Positions 17,326-26,601 of a stretch of 64,000 bases of DNA are shown one piece after another. The stretch is from Lysobacterales bacterium. GTDB lineage: Bacteria; Pseudomonadota; Gammaproteobacteria; Xanthomonadales; Rhodanobacteraceae. Below the pieces are notes generated by a model. That model saw only the letters and a program-made list of their open reading frames with translations. It was not told the origin of the DNA and did not search any database. Location: the NCBI GenBank assembly GCA_015655335.1, contig JAATFF010000155.1, positions 18,635-82,634 on the forward strand, read 5' to 3'. The position numbers and the translations under genes are program-made. The stretch's first letter is position 1. Each line of letters starts with the position of its first letter.

Positions 17326-17353
17326 GAAAAATTTGGATCGTGACAAATTTTTC
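17326..17353 (+). promoter_or_regulatory. Promoter with perfect inverted repeat ahead of the GH92 gene
   Basis: A perfect 9-bp inverted repeat GAAAAATTT (17326-17334) / AAATTTTTC (17345-17353) with a 10-base centre lies directly downstream of TTGACG (17318-17323), inside an AT-rich island that starts near 17281. It is a strong candidate operator for a local regulator that is not encoded in the window. Confidence 0.5.
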
Positions 17354-17509
17354 CTTTACAGTCCTGTGAGTGACGCATCGAGCCGGGGCTCGTTTCGTCG
17401 CGGTGGTTGAGCGCGTTTTGCACGTGATCGGGGTATCCCTCTACTCCCGAAGACTTGGCTGACGCTTCCACCTCATTCAACGACAGCTTTTGAATTCTGG
17501 AGAGCACGC

Positions 17510-19966
17510 ATGGTGTCCCGTCGACAGTTCCTGCAAGGCGTGGGTGCGTTCGCCGCACTGAGTGGACCGCTGCCCGCCTTTGCGCGCCTTGCCCATGCCT
17601 CCGGGCTGACGAAACAAACGACGGGTACGCAAGCAAACGGCGTGTCGCAGTACGTCGATGTGTTTGTGGGCACCGGCGGTCACGGCCATTTGTACCCGGG
17701 CGCGTCGATGCCTTACGGCATGGTGCAGCTCAGTCCCGATACCCACGATGCGGGTTGGGATGCGTCGTCGGGCTATCACCAGGGCGATGGCTCGATCATG
17801 GGCTTCTCGCACACGCACCTCAGCGGAACCGGTGCCAGCGACATGCTCGACGTGCTGGTTATGCCGGCGCAGGGCCCCGTGTTGCTGCAGCCGGGTAGTC
17901 GCGGTTTGCCGGATGCCAACTATCACTCGCGGTTCGATGGCGCAGCGGGCGCGGGACCGCAGTTGAGTGCGAACAATCATGCGACGCCAGGACATGGCTA
18001 TCGTTCACGTTACGAGCGTGCATCGGAGCAAGCACGTCCCGGTTATTACCGGGTGCATCTGACCGACCACGATATCCGCGCGGAATTGACCGCCGGCTTG
18101 CGTGCCGGTTTGCATCGCTACACCTTTCACGGGCCGGGCAAGGGTCATCTGCTGATCGATCTTGCGCATGGCTTTCACGACAACGCGAACGTGCCGTGCG
18201 CCGTTACCGATGCGCAATTGCGCCTGATCGGCAACGACACGCTGGTGGGTGGTCGACGCGTACACCAGTGGGCTAATGGCCGGCATATTTATTTTGCGAT
18301 GAAGGTGTCGCGCCCGTTTTCCGATGCCACCCTATATTCGGAAGATGCCGCATTGCCCAGCGGTACGGCGCAAGTGCAAGGGACGCATCTCAAAGCGGCG
18401 CTGCATATCGACGATGTCGCGCGCGCGCCGGTGCTGGTGAAGGTCGGCATCTCCGCGGTCGATATCGATGGCGCGCTGCGAAACCTGGACGCGGATATCC
18501 CTGACTGGGATTTCGATCTTCTGCAGCGCACTGCCGCGGAAACCTGGGAACGCGAGCTCAGTCGCATCCGTATCGAATCCTCGTCGCAGGCCGTTATGCG
18601 CAGCTTCTACAGCTCGCTGTATCACACGATGCTGGCGCCTACGTTATTCAGCGACGCGGATGGCCGCTATCGCGGCATGGATCTGGCCGTGCATCAGCTG
18701 CCGGAGGGTCAGCACAACTACAGCACGTACTCGTTGTGGGACACCTATCGTGCTTTGCACCCGCTGCTAACGCTTTATCAATCCGAGCGCGTGCCGGATC
18801 TGGTCAATGGCTTGGTGCGCATGGCGGCCGAAAGCCCGGACGGTCCGCCGGTGTGGCCGCTGCAGGGTGTGGAAACGGGATGCATGATTGGCTATCACTC
18901 GGCCGTGGTTATCGCCGAAGCGCAGGCCAAAGGTTTTGCCGGCATTGACTACGCAAAGGCATGGCCGATTTATCGCAAGCGCGCGATGGATGACGATTAC
19001 CGCGGTCTTCCGTACTACCGCAAGCTGGGTTACATCCCCAGCGACAAGGAAGGCGAGGCCGTCAGCAAAACGCTCGAATACGCTTACGATGACTGGGCGT
19101 TGTCGCACATGGCGGACGCCGCGGGCGCGAAGGACGATGCAGCCATGCTTCGTCGACGCTCGCGCAATTATCGGCACGTCTTCGATACCGCGATGAACTT
19201 TGTGCGCCCCCGCGGCAACGACAGTCAATGGCTGGAACCGTTCGATCCGCGCGGCATGGGGCACTCCAAGCAATGGCGCGACTTCACGGAGTCCAACGCC
19301 TGGCAAGCCACCTTCCTCAATCAGCACGACTTGTATGCCTACATGGGGTTATTCGGCAGCCCCGAGGTATTCGAGCGCAAGCTGGACGAACTTTTCACCA
19401 CCAGTTCTCGGCTACCGCCAGACGCACCGCCCGATATCGCGGGCATGGTCGGCCAGTACGCGCACGGTAACGAGCCCAGTCATCACGTGGCCTATCTTTA
19501 CGCGTACACCGGCGCGCACTACAAAGCTCAGGCCCGCGTGCGCATGTTGATGGACACCATGTATCCGCCTGATCCCGACGGCCTGGCTGGCAACGAAGAC
19601 TGCGGCCAGATGAGCGCCTGGTACGTGATGAGCGCGCTCGGCCTGTACGCGGTTGATCCGGTGAGCACGAACTACGTATTCGGCAGCCCGCTGTTGGATC
19701 ATGCGGAAGTAGCGCTCGGCGGCGATCGCAAGCTGATCATCCGCACCATCGATAACGGCAAGAATCGACCGTATATCCAGTCCGTGCAATGGAACGGCCA
19801 ACCTTGGACGCGCAGCTGGATCAGCCACGCCGAACTGGCCGCTGGCGGCACGCTCCAATTTCATATGTCCGATACGCCCAACATGCAGTTCGGCGCGGCG
19901 CTGTCGGATCGGCCGCCCTCGTTCGGCGCAGCGGCCGGCGAGGCCATCGCTATCGACGCAAGCTGA
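17510..19966 (+). CDS. GH92 alpha-mannosidase, Tat-exported
   Basis: 818 residues. A Tat motif (VSRRQFLQGVGAF) precedes the GH92 N-terminal domain: YVDVFVGTGGHGHLYPGASM, then MVQLSPDT and GFSHTHLSGTGASD. The catalytic (alpha/alpha)6 part contains YSLWDTYRALHPLL, HGNEPSHH and GNEDCGQMSAWYVMSALGLY, the conserved block of calcium-dependent exo-alpha-mannosidases of GH92. These remove alpha-1,2, -1,3 or other alpha-mannosyl residues. The length is usual for the family (about 750-820). It has its own promoter region after GH125 but is oriented the same way, and is followed by a strong terminator. Together with GH125 and GH2 it would strip high-mannose glycans. Confidence 0.92.
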   Translation: MVSRRQFLQGVGAFAALSGPLPAFARLAHASGLTKQTTGTQANGVSQYVDVFVGTGGHGHLYPGASMPYGMVQLSPDTHDAGWDASSGYHQGDGSIMGFSHTHLSGTGASDMLDVLVMPAQGPVLLQPGSRGLPDANYHSRFDGAAGAGPQLSANNHATPGHGYRSRYERASEQARPGYYRVHLTDHDIRAELTAGLRAGLHRYTFHGPGKGHLLIDLAHGFHDNANVPCAVTDAQLRLIGNDTLVGGRRVHQWANGRHIYFAMKVSRPFSDATLYSEDAALPSGTAQVQGTHLKAALHIDDVARAPVLVKVGISAVDIDGALRNLDADIPDWDFDLLQRTAAETWERELSRIRIESSSQAVMRSFYSSLYHTMLAPTLFSDADGRYRGMDLAVHQLPEGQHNYSTYSLWDTYRALHPLLTLYQSERVPDLVNGLVRMAAESPDGPPVWPLQGVETGCMIGYHSAVVIAEAQAKGFAGIDYAKAWPIYRKRAMDDDYRGLPYYRKLGYIPSDKEGEAVSKTLEYAYDDWALSHMADAAGAKDDAAMLRRRSRNYRHVFDTAMNFVRPRGNDSQWLEPFDPRGMGHSKQWRDFTESNAWQATFLNQHDLYAYMGLFGSPEVFERKLDELFTTSSRLPPDAPPDIAGMVGQYAHGNEPSHHVAYLYAYTGAHYKAQARVRMLMDTMYPPDPDGLAGNEDCGQMSAWYVMSALGLYAVDPVSTNYVFGSPLLDHAEVALGGDRKLIIRTIDNGKNRPYIQSVQWNGQPWTRSWISHAELAAGGTLQFHMSDTPNMQFGAALSDRPPSFGAAAGEAIAIDAS

Positions 19967-20005
19967 TTCCCCTCCGTCGAAGCATGGTGAAAGTGGCGCT
20001 TCGGC

Positions 20006-20042
20006 AGGCCTGGTGCGATTCGCGGTCGCACCAGGCCTTTTT
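20006..20042 (+). terminator. Rho-independent terminator after GH92
   Basis: Perfect 13-bp stem AGGCCTGGTGCGA/TCGCACCAGGCCT with a 7-base loop followed by a T-run. Closes the mannosidase gene group. Confidence 0.95.
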
Positions 20043-20227
20043 ATGGCGCGTTTCGGTATAGACGTTCGCGTTGCCGTCACGCGCCAGTTGCTTGTTATTT
20101 CAGTAAAGAGATGCGAAAACGCCAACAAAGCGGCAGAGCTTAGCCGCGACAGGCAACATGCCGATTTGGCCGATTATCATGCGACGATAGCCCTCGGCGC
20201 CCGCGCTGATGCGGCGAGGTAAACATC

Positions 20228-21754
20228 ATGCGTAGCGATGTCTTGATTGTCGGCGCGGGTCCTACCGGTCTTGTGCTCGCGCTATGGCTCACGAAGCTCG
20301 GTGTTAACGTCCACATCATCGACAAGACATCCGAGCCAGGTACCACGTCGCGCGCGCTAGCTGTTCAGGCGCGCACGCTTGAGCTCTATCGTCAACTCGA
20401 TCTCGCCGATGCCGTGGTGAGTCGCGGTCACAAGGTGCCGGCCGTCAATTTATGGGTGAAGGGCGAGCGCGCAGCGCACGTGGTATTCGACACGGTCGGC
20501 TCGGATCTGACGCCTTATCCTTTCTTGAATATCTTTCCGCAAGACGAACACGAGCGGTTGCTTATTGAACGACTCGAACAGCTTGGCGTGACAGTGCAAC
20601 GCCAAACCGAATTGGCTAGCTTCTCCGACAACGGCGAACATATCGTCGCTCAATTGCGCGGAGTCGATGGACGCGAGACATCATGGGACGCAAGCTATAT
20701 CGCGGGCTGCGATGGAGCTCGCTCGCTGGTGCGTGAAATCATCGGTACGCGCTTTCCCGGCGGGACGTATCGGCAGGTCTTCTATGTTGCCGATATCGAA
20801 GCATCCGGACCTTCGCTCGATGGCGAGTTTCATATCGATCTGGACGAAGCCGACTTCCTCGCCGTATTCCCGTTGGCCGGCCAAGGCCGCGCGCGCCTGA
20901 TCGGCACCGTTCGCGACGAGCGTGCGTATCACGCCGAAACGCTTACGTTCGAGGACGTCAGCCACCGGGCCATCGAACACTTAAAGGTCACCGTCGCCAA
21001 GGTGCATTGGTTTTCGACCTATCGTGTGCACCATCGCGTCACAGAGCACTTTCGCGAAGGGCGCGCCTTCTTACTCGGCGATGCGGCGCACATTCATAGC
21101 CCCGCCGGTGGCCAAGGCATGAATACCGGTATCGGCGATGCGATCAATCTGGCATGGAAGCTTGCCGCGGTGCTGGCCGGCCACGCGCCAGACTCTCTAC
21201 TCGATAGCTATGAAGCCGAGCGAATCGTCTTCGCTCGACGATTGGTCGCTACGACCGATCGTGTCTTCAGCTTCGCAACGGCTGACGGCAACATCGCGAA
21301 TCTGGTGCGCACGCGCTTAGCACCCGTTTTGATTCCTGCCGTTGCCCGCTTCGAGGCGACGCGCGAATTTTTATTCCGCACCGTTTCGCAGATCACGCTG
21401 AATTATCGCGGCGGTCCGCTTAGCGATGGCGCATCGGGCACGATTCATGGCGGTGATCGCCTGCCCTGGGTTGTCGCAGGCGATGAGGATAATTTTGCCG
21501 GCCTGTCGACGATGTATTGGCAAGTGCATGTTTACGGTGCGGCAAGTGCTGAACTCGCCGCCTGGTGTACCGCTCATGGCCTGCCGCTACATGTTTTCGA
21601 TTGGCGGCGGGAGCATGAAACCGCGGGCTTCGTACGCGATGCACTCTATCTTCTGAGACCGGATACCTATCTGGCGCTCGTGGATTCATCCGGAGCGCCA
21701 GAAGTGCTCGCGCGTTATTTCGCCACGCGCGATATCAGGCTCTCGCCGCGTTAG
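20228..21754 (+). CDS. FAD-dependent aromatic-type monooxygenase (PheA/TfdB-like)
   Basis: 508 residues. N-terminal FAD motif VLIVGAGPTGLVLALWL, the DG motif CDGARSLVRE, and the GD motif LLGDAAHIHSPAGGQGMNTG identify a class A flavoprotein monooxygenase of the PheA/TfdB/MhpA group, which hydroxylates aromatic or polyketide-like substrates with NAD(P)H and O2. A thioredoxin-like C-terminal segment (about residues 420-508) is present, as in this subgroup. GAGG eight bases upstream fixes the start. It converges on the beta-lactamase gene with six bases between the stops. The substrate is unknown. Confidence 0.85.
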   Translation: MRSDVLIVGAGPTGLVLALWLTKLGVNVHIIDKTSEPGTTSRALAVQARTLELYRQLDLADAVVSRGHKVPAVNLWVKGERAAHVVFDTVGSDLTPYPFLNIFPQDEHERLLIERLEQLGVTVQRQTELASFSDNGEHIVAQLRGVDGRETSWDASYIAGCDGARSLVREIIGTRFPGGTYRQVFYVADIEASGPSLDGEFHIDLDEADFLAVFPLAGQGRARLIGTVRDERAYHAETLTFEDVSHRAIEHLKVTVAKVHWFSTYRVHHRVTEHFREGRAFLLGDAAHIHSPAGGQGMNTGIGDAINLAWKLAAVLAGHAPDSLLDSYEAERIVFARRLVATTDRVFSFATADGNIANLVRTRLAPVLIPAVARFEATREFLFRTVSQITLNYRGGPLSDGASGTIHGGDRLPWVVAGDEDNFAGLSTMYWQVHVYGAASAELAAWCTAHGLPLHVFDWRREHETAGFVRDALYLLRPDTYLALVDSSGAPEVLARYFATRDIRLSPR

Positions 21755-21760
21755 ATAGGG

Positions 21761-22633
21761 CTATATCGATGCAGCGGCAATACGTCCTACTTCTGCCAAA
21801 ACCTCGCTGCGGCGTGCATCGTCTGCCATGGGCGCATCATAGTAAGCCGCCACGAGCAGCGGCTTGCGATGCGGCGGCCAGATGATAGCGACGTCGTTGG
21901 TTTCGCCGTTGCCACTACCTGTCTTATCGCCAACGCGCCAGCCATCCGGAATGCCGGCGCGTAGAAGTTTGCTGCCGGTGGTGGTTTCGCACAGCCATTG
22001 GATTAGCTGATTACGTGACAAATCGCTAAGCGCATGGCCGAGCGTAAGTACACGCAGGTTTGCCACCATCGCCGCTGGCGTAGTGGTGTCGCTTACATGA
22101 TCGGGGCTCGGGCGATTAAGTTCCGGTTCGATGCGATCCAGTCGGGTTGTCGGATCGCCGAGCTGACGCGCATACGCCGTCACGCCGGCAGGACCGCCCA
22201 GACTTGCCAACAGCACATTGGCCGCCGTGTTGTCGCTAAGCGTGATAGCAGCTTCGCAAAGTTCGGCAATCGTCATGCCCGGCGGCCCCACATGGAGGCG
22301 GGTGACAGGCGCGTAAGACAGTATGGCCCTCTGGTCGAATACCACGCGCCGATCCAGCTGCTCCTTTCCTTGATCGACGCGCGTCAGCGTCGCGGCCACC
22401 AGCAACAGCTTAAACGTGCTGCACATCATGAAGCGCTCGTCGGCGCGATACAAAATGCGACGCTCGTTGTGTGTGTCCAGGATAGCCACGCCCAATCGGC
22501 CACCGTGCTGCCGTTCCAGCGCGATCAACCGCGCGTTGACGTCGTTTGTTTCGGCGGCCAGGGTAAATGCAGGATGCAAGGCGAGTGCGGAGATACCGAG
22601 CACAGTACCTTTCAATAAGGATCGGCGATCCAT
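21761..22633 (-). CDS. Class A beta-lactamase
   Basis: 290 residues with all class A motifs in order: STFK (Ser72, Lys75; Ambler 70-73), SDN (133-135; Ambler 130-132), EPELN (Glu169-Asn173; Ambler 166-170) and KTG (237-239; Ambler 234-236). The N-terminus DRRSLLKGTVLGISALAL looks like a Tat-type export signal. It therefore hydrolyses beta-lactams in the periplasm by the acyl-serine mechanism. A cysteine precedes the catalytic serine (CSTFK), but the residue at Ambler 238 is glycine, so the Cys69-Cys238 disulfide of GES/KPC-type carbapenemases is absent. GGAG seven bases upstream supports the start. No LysR-type ampR gene is adjacent. Presumably a chromosomal enzyme; its spectrum cannot be predicted. 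Confidence 0.93.
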   Translation of the reverse strand: MDRRSLLKGTVLGISALALHPAFTLAAETNDVNARLIALERQHGGRLGVAILDTHNERRILYRADERFMMCSTFKLLLVAATLTRVDQGKEQLDRRVVFDQRAILSYAPVTRLHVGPPGMTIAELCEAAITLSDNTAANVLLASLGGPAGVTAYARQLGDPTTRLDRIEPELNRPSPDHVSDTTTPAAMVANLRVLTLGHALSDLSRNQLIQWLCETTTGSKLLRAGIPDGWRVGDKTGSGNGETNDVAIIWPPHRKPLLVAAYYDAPMADDARRSEVLAEVGRIAAASI

Positions 22634-22980
22634 GGGATGACTCCATGAGGAATGGGAGAACGGCGCGCGTCATGCACGCCGATATGATTTTAACCATCCT
22701 CATGGATCTTCGACGGTGGAATTTCGGGCAATTAAGAGGCGTTTTGCCTCACCGCCTAGTGAACTCGCTGAAACGCTATAACCCTATTCGTCTCCCACGT
22801 TTTTCCGTTATCGGACGAGTACGCCTGCTCCTAGTGCGTCGAGGTCGGCGCAACGGGCGACCAAATCTGCTTTGGTATCGGAATCGGGACATCCATTGGC
22901 TCTTGCGAAGTTCATCCAGCAGTGATTTGAATGGGTACGGGGCGTTATCTCTTTCGATGACCGGCACAGGAGGGTTGGGT
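22634..22980. other. Divergent intergenic region, bla / membrane protein
   Basis: About 350 bases. It should hold the bla promoter on the minus strand and the promoter of the downstream membrane protein on the plus strand. A weak hairpin GAGGC/GCCTC lies at 22736-22750. An open frame continues through it in the plus direction, but its amino-acid composition is arginine-rich and unlike protein, so it is not called. Confidence 0.4.
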
Positions 22981-23796
22981 ATGCGCATAGCAGGTATGGG
23001 TCACGTTGTATTTGCCTTGGCATTCGTCGCGCTGGGTGCGCTCAGTCTCTTCTCCGGCGACTTCGCTTACGTGTGGCAGCCCGTTCCCCCGGATATCCCT
23101 GGGCGCGCGCTTTTGGCTTATGTTTCCGGCACGCTTATGTGCGCGACAGGCGTGGGCCTGCTGATCAAACGCAGCTTTGCAACGACATCGTTCGTGACGA
23201 CGGTGTATGCGCTTATCTGGCTCCTGCTGCTGCATGTTCCCCACGTTGTGATGGCGCCGTTGCAAGAGGTCAATTGGGGAGGCTGTGCGGAAATCGTCAC
23301 GCTGGTGGCGGCGGCGTGGATTCTCTACGCGTCGACGTCGGTTCCGAATAGCAGGCTCTACGTTGCATCGCTTACGGGTGTGAAAGTTGTACGCATCGCG
23401 CGATGGATGTTTGCGTTGGCGATACCGCTCATCGGTCTGGAACATCTTATTTATGCGCAGCCCACTGCTGATTTAGTGCCGGCGTGGCTCCCCGATCGTA
23501 TGGGCTGGGCTTATATGACCGGGATTGCGCACATCGCGGCAGGCGTGGCGATTCTCGTCGCCGTGCTTCCGCGTCTGGCCGCAACGCTGGAGGCCGTGAT
23601 GATGGGTTGCTTCACTTTGTTCGTGTGGGCTCCCGCCGTCATCGCCACCCCTACGCAACGATTCGCCTGGACGGCATTGCTGATGTCGACCGTCATTACG
23701 GCGGCGGCCTGGATCGTTGCCGATTCGTACCGTGGCGCACCGTGGTTTTCTTTCAGCCGGTCGCGAAATCAGCTGACGGACTTGGCAACGCGCTAA
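22981..23796 (+). CDS. Multi-span inner-membrane protein of unknown function (DoxX-like)
   Basis: 271 residues from the ATG at 22981, chosen because AGGAGGG lies eight bases upstream and the hydrophobic protein starts here (MRIAGMGHVVFALAFVALGA). About seven membrane segments are visible, arranged as two similar halves (GHVVFALAFVALGALSLFSG and FALAIPLIGLEHLIYAQ, each followed by MTGIAHIAAGVAILVAV-type segments), which recalls the DoxX / DoxD-like membrane proteins. No catalytic motif can be seen. It stands alone between bla and the diguanylate cyclase gene. Confidence 0.7.
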   Translation: MRIAGMGHVVFALAFVALGALSLFSGDFAYVWQPVPPDIPGRALLAYVSGTLMCATGVGLLIKRSFATTSFVTTVYALIWLLLLHVPHVVMAPLQEVNWGGCAEIVTLVAAAWILYASTSVPNSRLYVASLTGVKVVRIARWMFALAIPLIGLEHLIYAQPTADLVPAWLPDRMGWAYMTGIAHIAAGVAILVAVLPRLAATLEAVMMGCFTLFVWAPAVIATPTQRFAWTALLMSTVITAAAWIVADSYRGAPWFSFSRSRNQLTDLATR

Positions 23797-24302
23797 GCCG
23801 ATATCACGCAGGGCCGTCCATACAGCCCTTCACTCGTGGTGTGCTCCAGACGATCCATTGGACGATATGGGTCCTCGTCTTACCCCGTGGATTCGTTGAG
23901 TGCCCTTCATGGGCTGAATTGGACTGGCCGCGGCTGAGCCGCGCGGCTCAGTGTTCGCGCGCAAGCGTGAAGACAGTTATGCGTTCATCAATGTGATTTC
24001 ATCGGGCCAATCGCGCCGGGAGTCGATACCGCCCAACACCCTCCCTTGAGAGGGAAATGCCCCGTGGCACGCTCTTTGCCTCATCTGCGAACCAGTCAGT
24101 CCGGCGTAAATCCTTATCGCGCCGCCTCGATCCAACCCATGCCCGGAGGTACCAATACATCATGTTGACGACAACGCGACTCGATATGCATTAGACCCCT
24201 CGGGCGTTATAGCTTGAGGTTTGGAGCGTGCCGGCCGACATAGTCATAGGCAGGCCTTCCATCCTCATCGCTAGCAACGATGCCCGTCGCGGAGTTCTCA
24301 CG
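23797..24302. other. Intergenic region with an 18-bp perfect palindrome
   Basis: Contains CTGAGCCGC/GCGGCTCAG at 23934-23951, a perfect palindrome 140 bases after the membrane-protein stop, and a small hairpin CCCTC/GAGGG near 24040. Neither has a T-run. A ten-codon open frame at 24162-24194 follows a GGAGG, but the spacing is too long for confidence. The diguanylate cyclase promoter should lie in the right part. Confidence 0.4.
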
Positions 24303-25469
24303 ATGCAGTTAAACGTCGAGACACTAGCGCTCATTAACGGCGGACAGGCTTTAGTGCTTGCGCTCATGCTGTGGTTCGGCGCGCATGGCCGGCGCAGCGA
24401 TGCGCTTAACGGTATGCACTTGCGCGCTGTCGCGTTGCTGCTGGAAGCGTGCGGCGACGCGATGTTGGCTTTCGATGTCCACCTCTCGCCGCTTGTCGTG
24501 CTGCTGGTGGGCAATACGCTTAATCTTTCTGCTCAGGCACTGACGATTGTTGCCTTGCGCATGGTGCTGAAGCGGTCGCTTCGTTGGCGTACCGCGTTGA
24601 TCTTGGGTGTCGTGGGCTGGCTCGGGGTGACGTGGCTGAGCACGATGCATCCCAATTATCCGCTACGCGTGTTGTGGGGCTCCTTCATCATTGCCTGCAA
24701 TATTTCTCTCAACATTTCCGCGCTGTGGGGCGGCTGCGGCAAGCGCGAGACCCGGGCGCAATGCCTGCTGCTCTGGACCTATGTTCTAGGCATTGCGCTG
24801 CTGGTTTGGCGCAATGTTTCGCTGTGGATGCTTGCGACTCCTTTGCAAGGCATCAGCACGCCGTCTCCGATCAATACGTTTTATGTTTTGCTGTTCGGTA
24901 TCCAGCCGCTGCTGGCGAGCGTAGGTTTTCTGCTGCTGTACAACGAAATCCTGCAACGCGAACTGTTCGACCTGGCGCGTATCGACCCACTCACAGGCGT
25001 CACCAACCGGCTGGGGCTTCTTGAAGCATCCGAAGCATTGCTCGCGAGTGCGCGCGCCAAGCAAGAATCCATTGGTGTGCTGCTGATCGATGCGGATCAC
25101 TTCAAGAGCGTCAACGATCGCTTTGGCCATGACGATGGCGATCGGGTTCTGCTGGAAATGGTGGCTAATATTCGACGCATGCTGCGTGGCGGCGACATGG
25201 TCGGACGCGTCGGCGGCGAAGAGTTCCTTGTGCTGTCGCCCTCCGTTAAAGCATCCGATCTCATCGCGCTGGGCGAACGCATTCGCACAGCCATCGAACG
25301 CACGTCGTTTTTCATCGCCGGCGAGACGTATGCCCTTACCGTTTCCATCGGTGCCGCCATCGCCGAGGCAAGCGAACCGGACATGATGGGCGCACGACGC
25401 AGAGCCGATAAGGCGCTTTATGAAGCCAAGCGGGCCGGGCGCAATCGCGTCATGATTTCGGCGTCTTGA
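24303..25469 (+). CDS. Membrane-bound diguanylate cyclase (GGDEF) with I-site
   Basis: 388 residues from the ATG at 24303 (GGAG nine bases upstream). The N-terminal 215 residues form six or seven membrane helices without a recognised sensory domain. The C-terminal GGDEF domain starts at ARIDPLTGVTNR, contains DADHFKSVND and the catalytic GRVGGEEF, and has RGGD exactly five residues before GGEEF, i.e. the RxxD allosteric inhibitory site for product feedback. It should make cyclic di-GMP from two GTP in response to a membrane signal. No EAL domain is present. Confidence 0.9.
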   Translation: MQLNVETLALINGGQALVLALMLWFGAHGRRSDALNGMHLRAVALLLEACGDAMLAFDVHLSPLVVLLVGNTLNLSAQALTIVALRMVLKRSLRWRTALILGVVGWLGVTWLSTMHPNYPLRVLWGSFIIACNISLNISALWGGCGKRETRAQCLLLWTYVLGIALLVWRNVSLWMLATPLQGISTPSPINTFYVLLFGIQPLLASVGFLLLYNEILQRELFDLARIDPLTGVTNRLGLLEASEALLASARAKQESIGVLLIDADHFKSVNDRFGHDDGDRVLLEMVANIRRMLRGGDMVGRVGGEEFLVLSPSVKASDLIALGERIRTAIERTSFFIAGETYALTVSIGAAIAEASEPDMMGARRRADKALYEAKRAGRNRVMISAS

Positions 25470-25745
25470 CGGCAAAACGCGAGTTTTTACGACCGCTCAA
25501 TGTGACGGTTTGTGTCCAATCACGGTCCTTGGCGCCAGGTTGCCAGCGCTGAGCAGGTACCCGAACCCGGCTTCGAAGCAGCGAGTTAGCGCTACCTCCA
25601 ATCCGGCGGCGCGTAAGCGATGGGCATATTGAGGAAGTTGACGAATATCGTCGATCGACACCTGTCCTGCGGGCCGATGAACCCATTAATTGATCTTTGT
25701 CATCCCACAAGCATGCGGCCGTTCGGGTGGCCTGTTTCTGCTCGA

Positions 25746-26204
25746 TCAGTGCTTGGTGGCTGGCTCGATCGGTTGGATGACTGCGTCGATCATATGGATA
25801 ACACCATTGCTTGACGCGATATCCACGCCAATCAGGTTGGCGCCATCGATCCGGATCTTATTGCCTTCCATGGTGATGGCGGCCGACTGACCTTGCATCA
25901 TTTTGGGATGCGACATGGTGCCTACATCGGCCGCGGACGCACGGCCTGGAAGGACGTGGTATTTCAGCACAGACACCAATTCGGCTTTGTTTTCCGGCTT
26001 CAACCATTCGTCGAGCGTACCGCTCGGCAGCTTGCCGAAGGCATCGTCGTTCGGAGCAAAGATGGTGTAGGGCCCCGAACCGCTCAAGACGTTGGTCAGC
26101 CCGGCGACATCCAATGCCTTGCGTAACACGGTGAACGACCCGAGGGAATCGACCGAATCGACGAGATTTCGATTCGGATTATGGTTGTTAACGTTGGTGT
26201 TCAT
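25746..26204 (-). CDS. Fasciclin (FAS1) domain protein, copy 1, apparently cytoplasmic
   Basis: 152 residues from the ATG at 26204 (AGGAAAA just upstream); the frame is open to 26447, but the upstream part has no start signal and poor composition. The single FAS1 domain shows H1 (FTVLRKALDVAGL, then SGSGPYTIFAPNDDAFGKLP), LKYHVLPGR and H2 (SNGVIHMIDAVIQP). FAS1 domains usually mediate adhesion in secreted proteins, yet no signal peptide is seen here: the N-terminus is polar (MNTNVNNHNPNRNLVDSV). The neighbouring gene at 26970 is a close paralogue. The role is unknown; stress or biofilm functions are possible. Confidence 0.85.
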   Translation of the reverse strand: MNTNVNNHNPNRNLVDSVDSLGSFTVLRKALDVAGLTNVLSGSGPYTIFAPNDDAFGKLPSGTLDEWLKPENKAELVSVLKYHVLPGRASAADVGTMSHPKMMQGQSAAITMEGNKIRIDGANLIGVDIASSNGVIHMIDAVIQPIEPATKH

Positions 26205-26241
26205 CACTTTTCCTGCAAAGAAATCTGCACGCAAACCCGAA

Positions 26242-26321
26242 GCGGCCGAAGCCGCAGCCCCGGTGCCGACCAAGGACAACTCAGGGAGCGTTGGGGAAAA
26301 GTACCGCGAGGCTGAGGCGCC
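26242..26321 (-). promoter_or_regulatory. Conserved leader of fasciclin copy 1
   Basis: The minus strand holds GCGGC-TTCG-GCCGC (26255-26242), a hairpin with a stable TTCG tetraloop, and about 25 bases further upstream a conserved block ending in GGCGCCTCAGCCTCGCGG (26321-26304). Both recur at the same distances ahead of fasciclin copy 2, so they are probably promoter and 5' leader elements duplicated with the gene. Confidence 0.6.
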
Positions 26322-26601
26322 ATGGAATGGATCTTCTCTGTGGCACGAATCGACTATGCGCGTCCGCTTGTTACGCGCGTGTAAGGCAACAGCTGCGCCC
26401 CAAAACGCATCGAAGCATCGCGCCGATTCCGTATGGTCACGCCACAAGCTGTTTTCCGCTGAGCGAGGCGGCAGAACACATCGCCTCTTAGTTCACCATC
26501 GTGCGTTACGCGTGGCTAACAGTGCAGAGCGCACATTAAGCATGCAGGCGATAGATCATTCGTCGGTCCGATAACCCCGGCGTGCGGTTGAGGTCTTCGC
26601 C

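Noticed and set aside
22567..22980. N-terminal extension of the membrane protein gene at 22981
   Set aside because: The frame is open, but the encoded sequence is arginine-rich and unlike protein, overlaps bla and its promoter, and an AGGAGGG site marks the true start at 22981.
24162..24194. Ten-codon frame after GGAGG
   Set aside because: Spacing to the ribosome-binding site is too long and there is no link to a regulated gene.
26205..26447. N-terminal extension of fasciclin copy 1
   Set aside because: No start signal; the stretch holds the leader hairpin and the block shared with copy 2, where the frame is not open.
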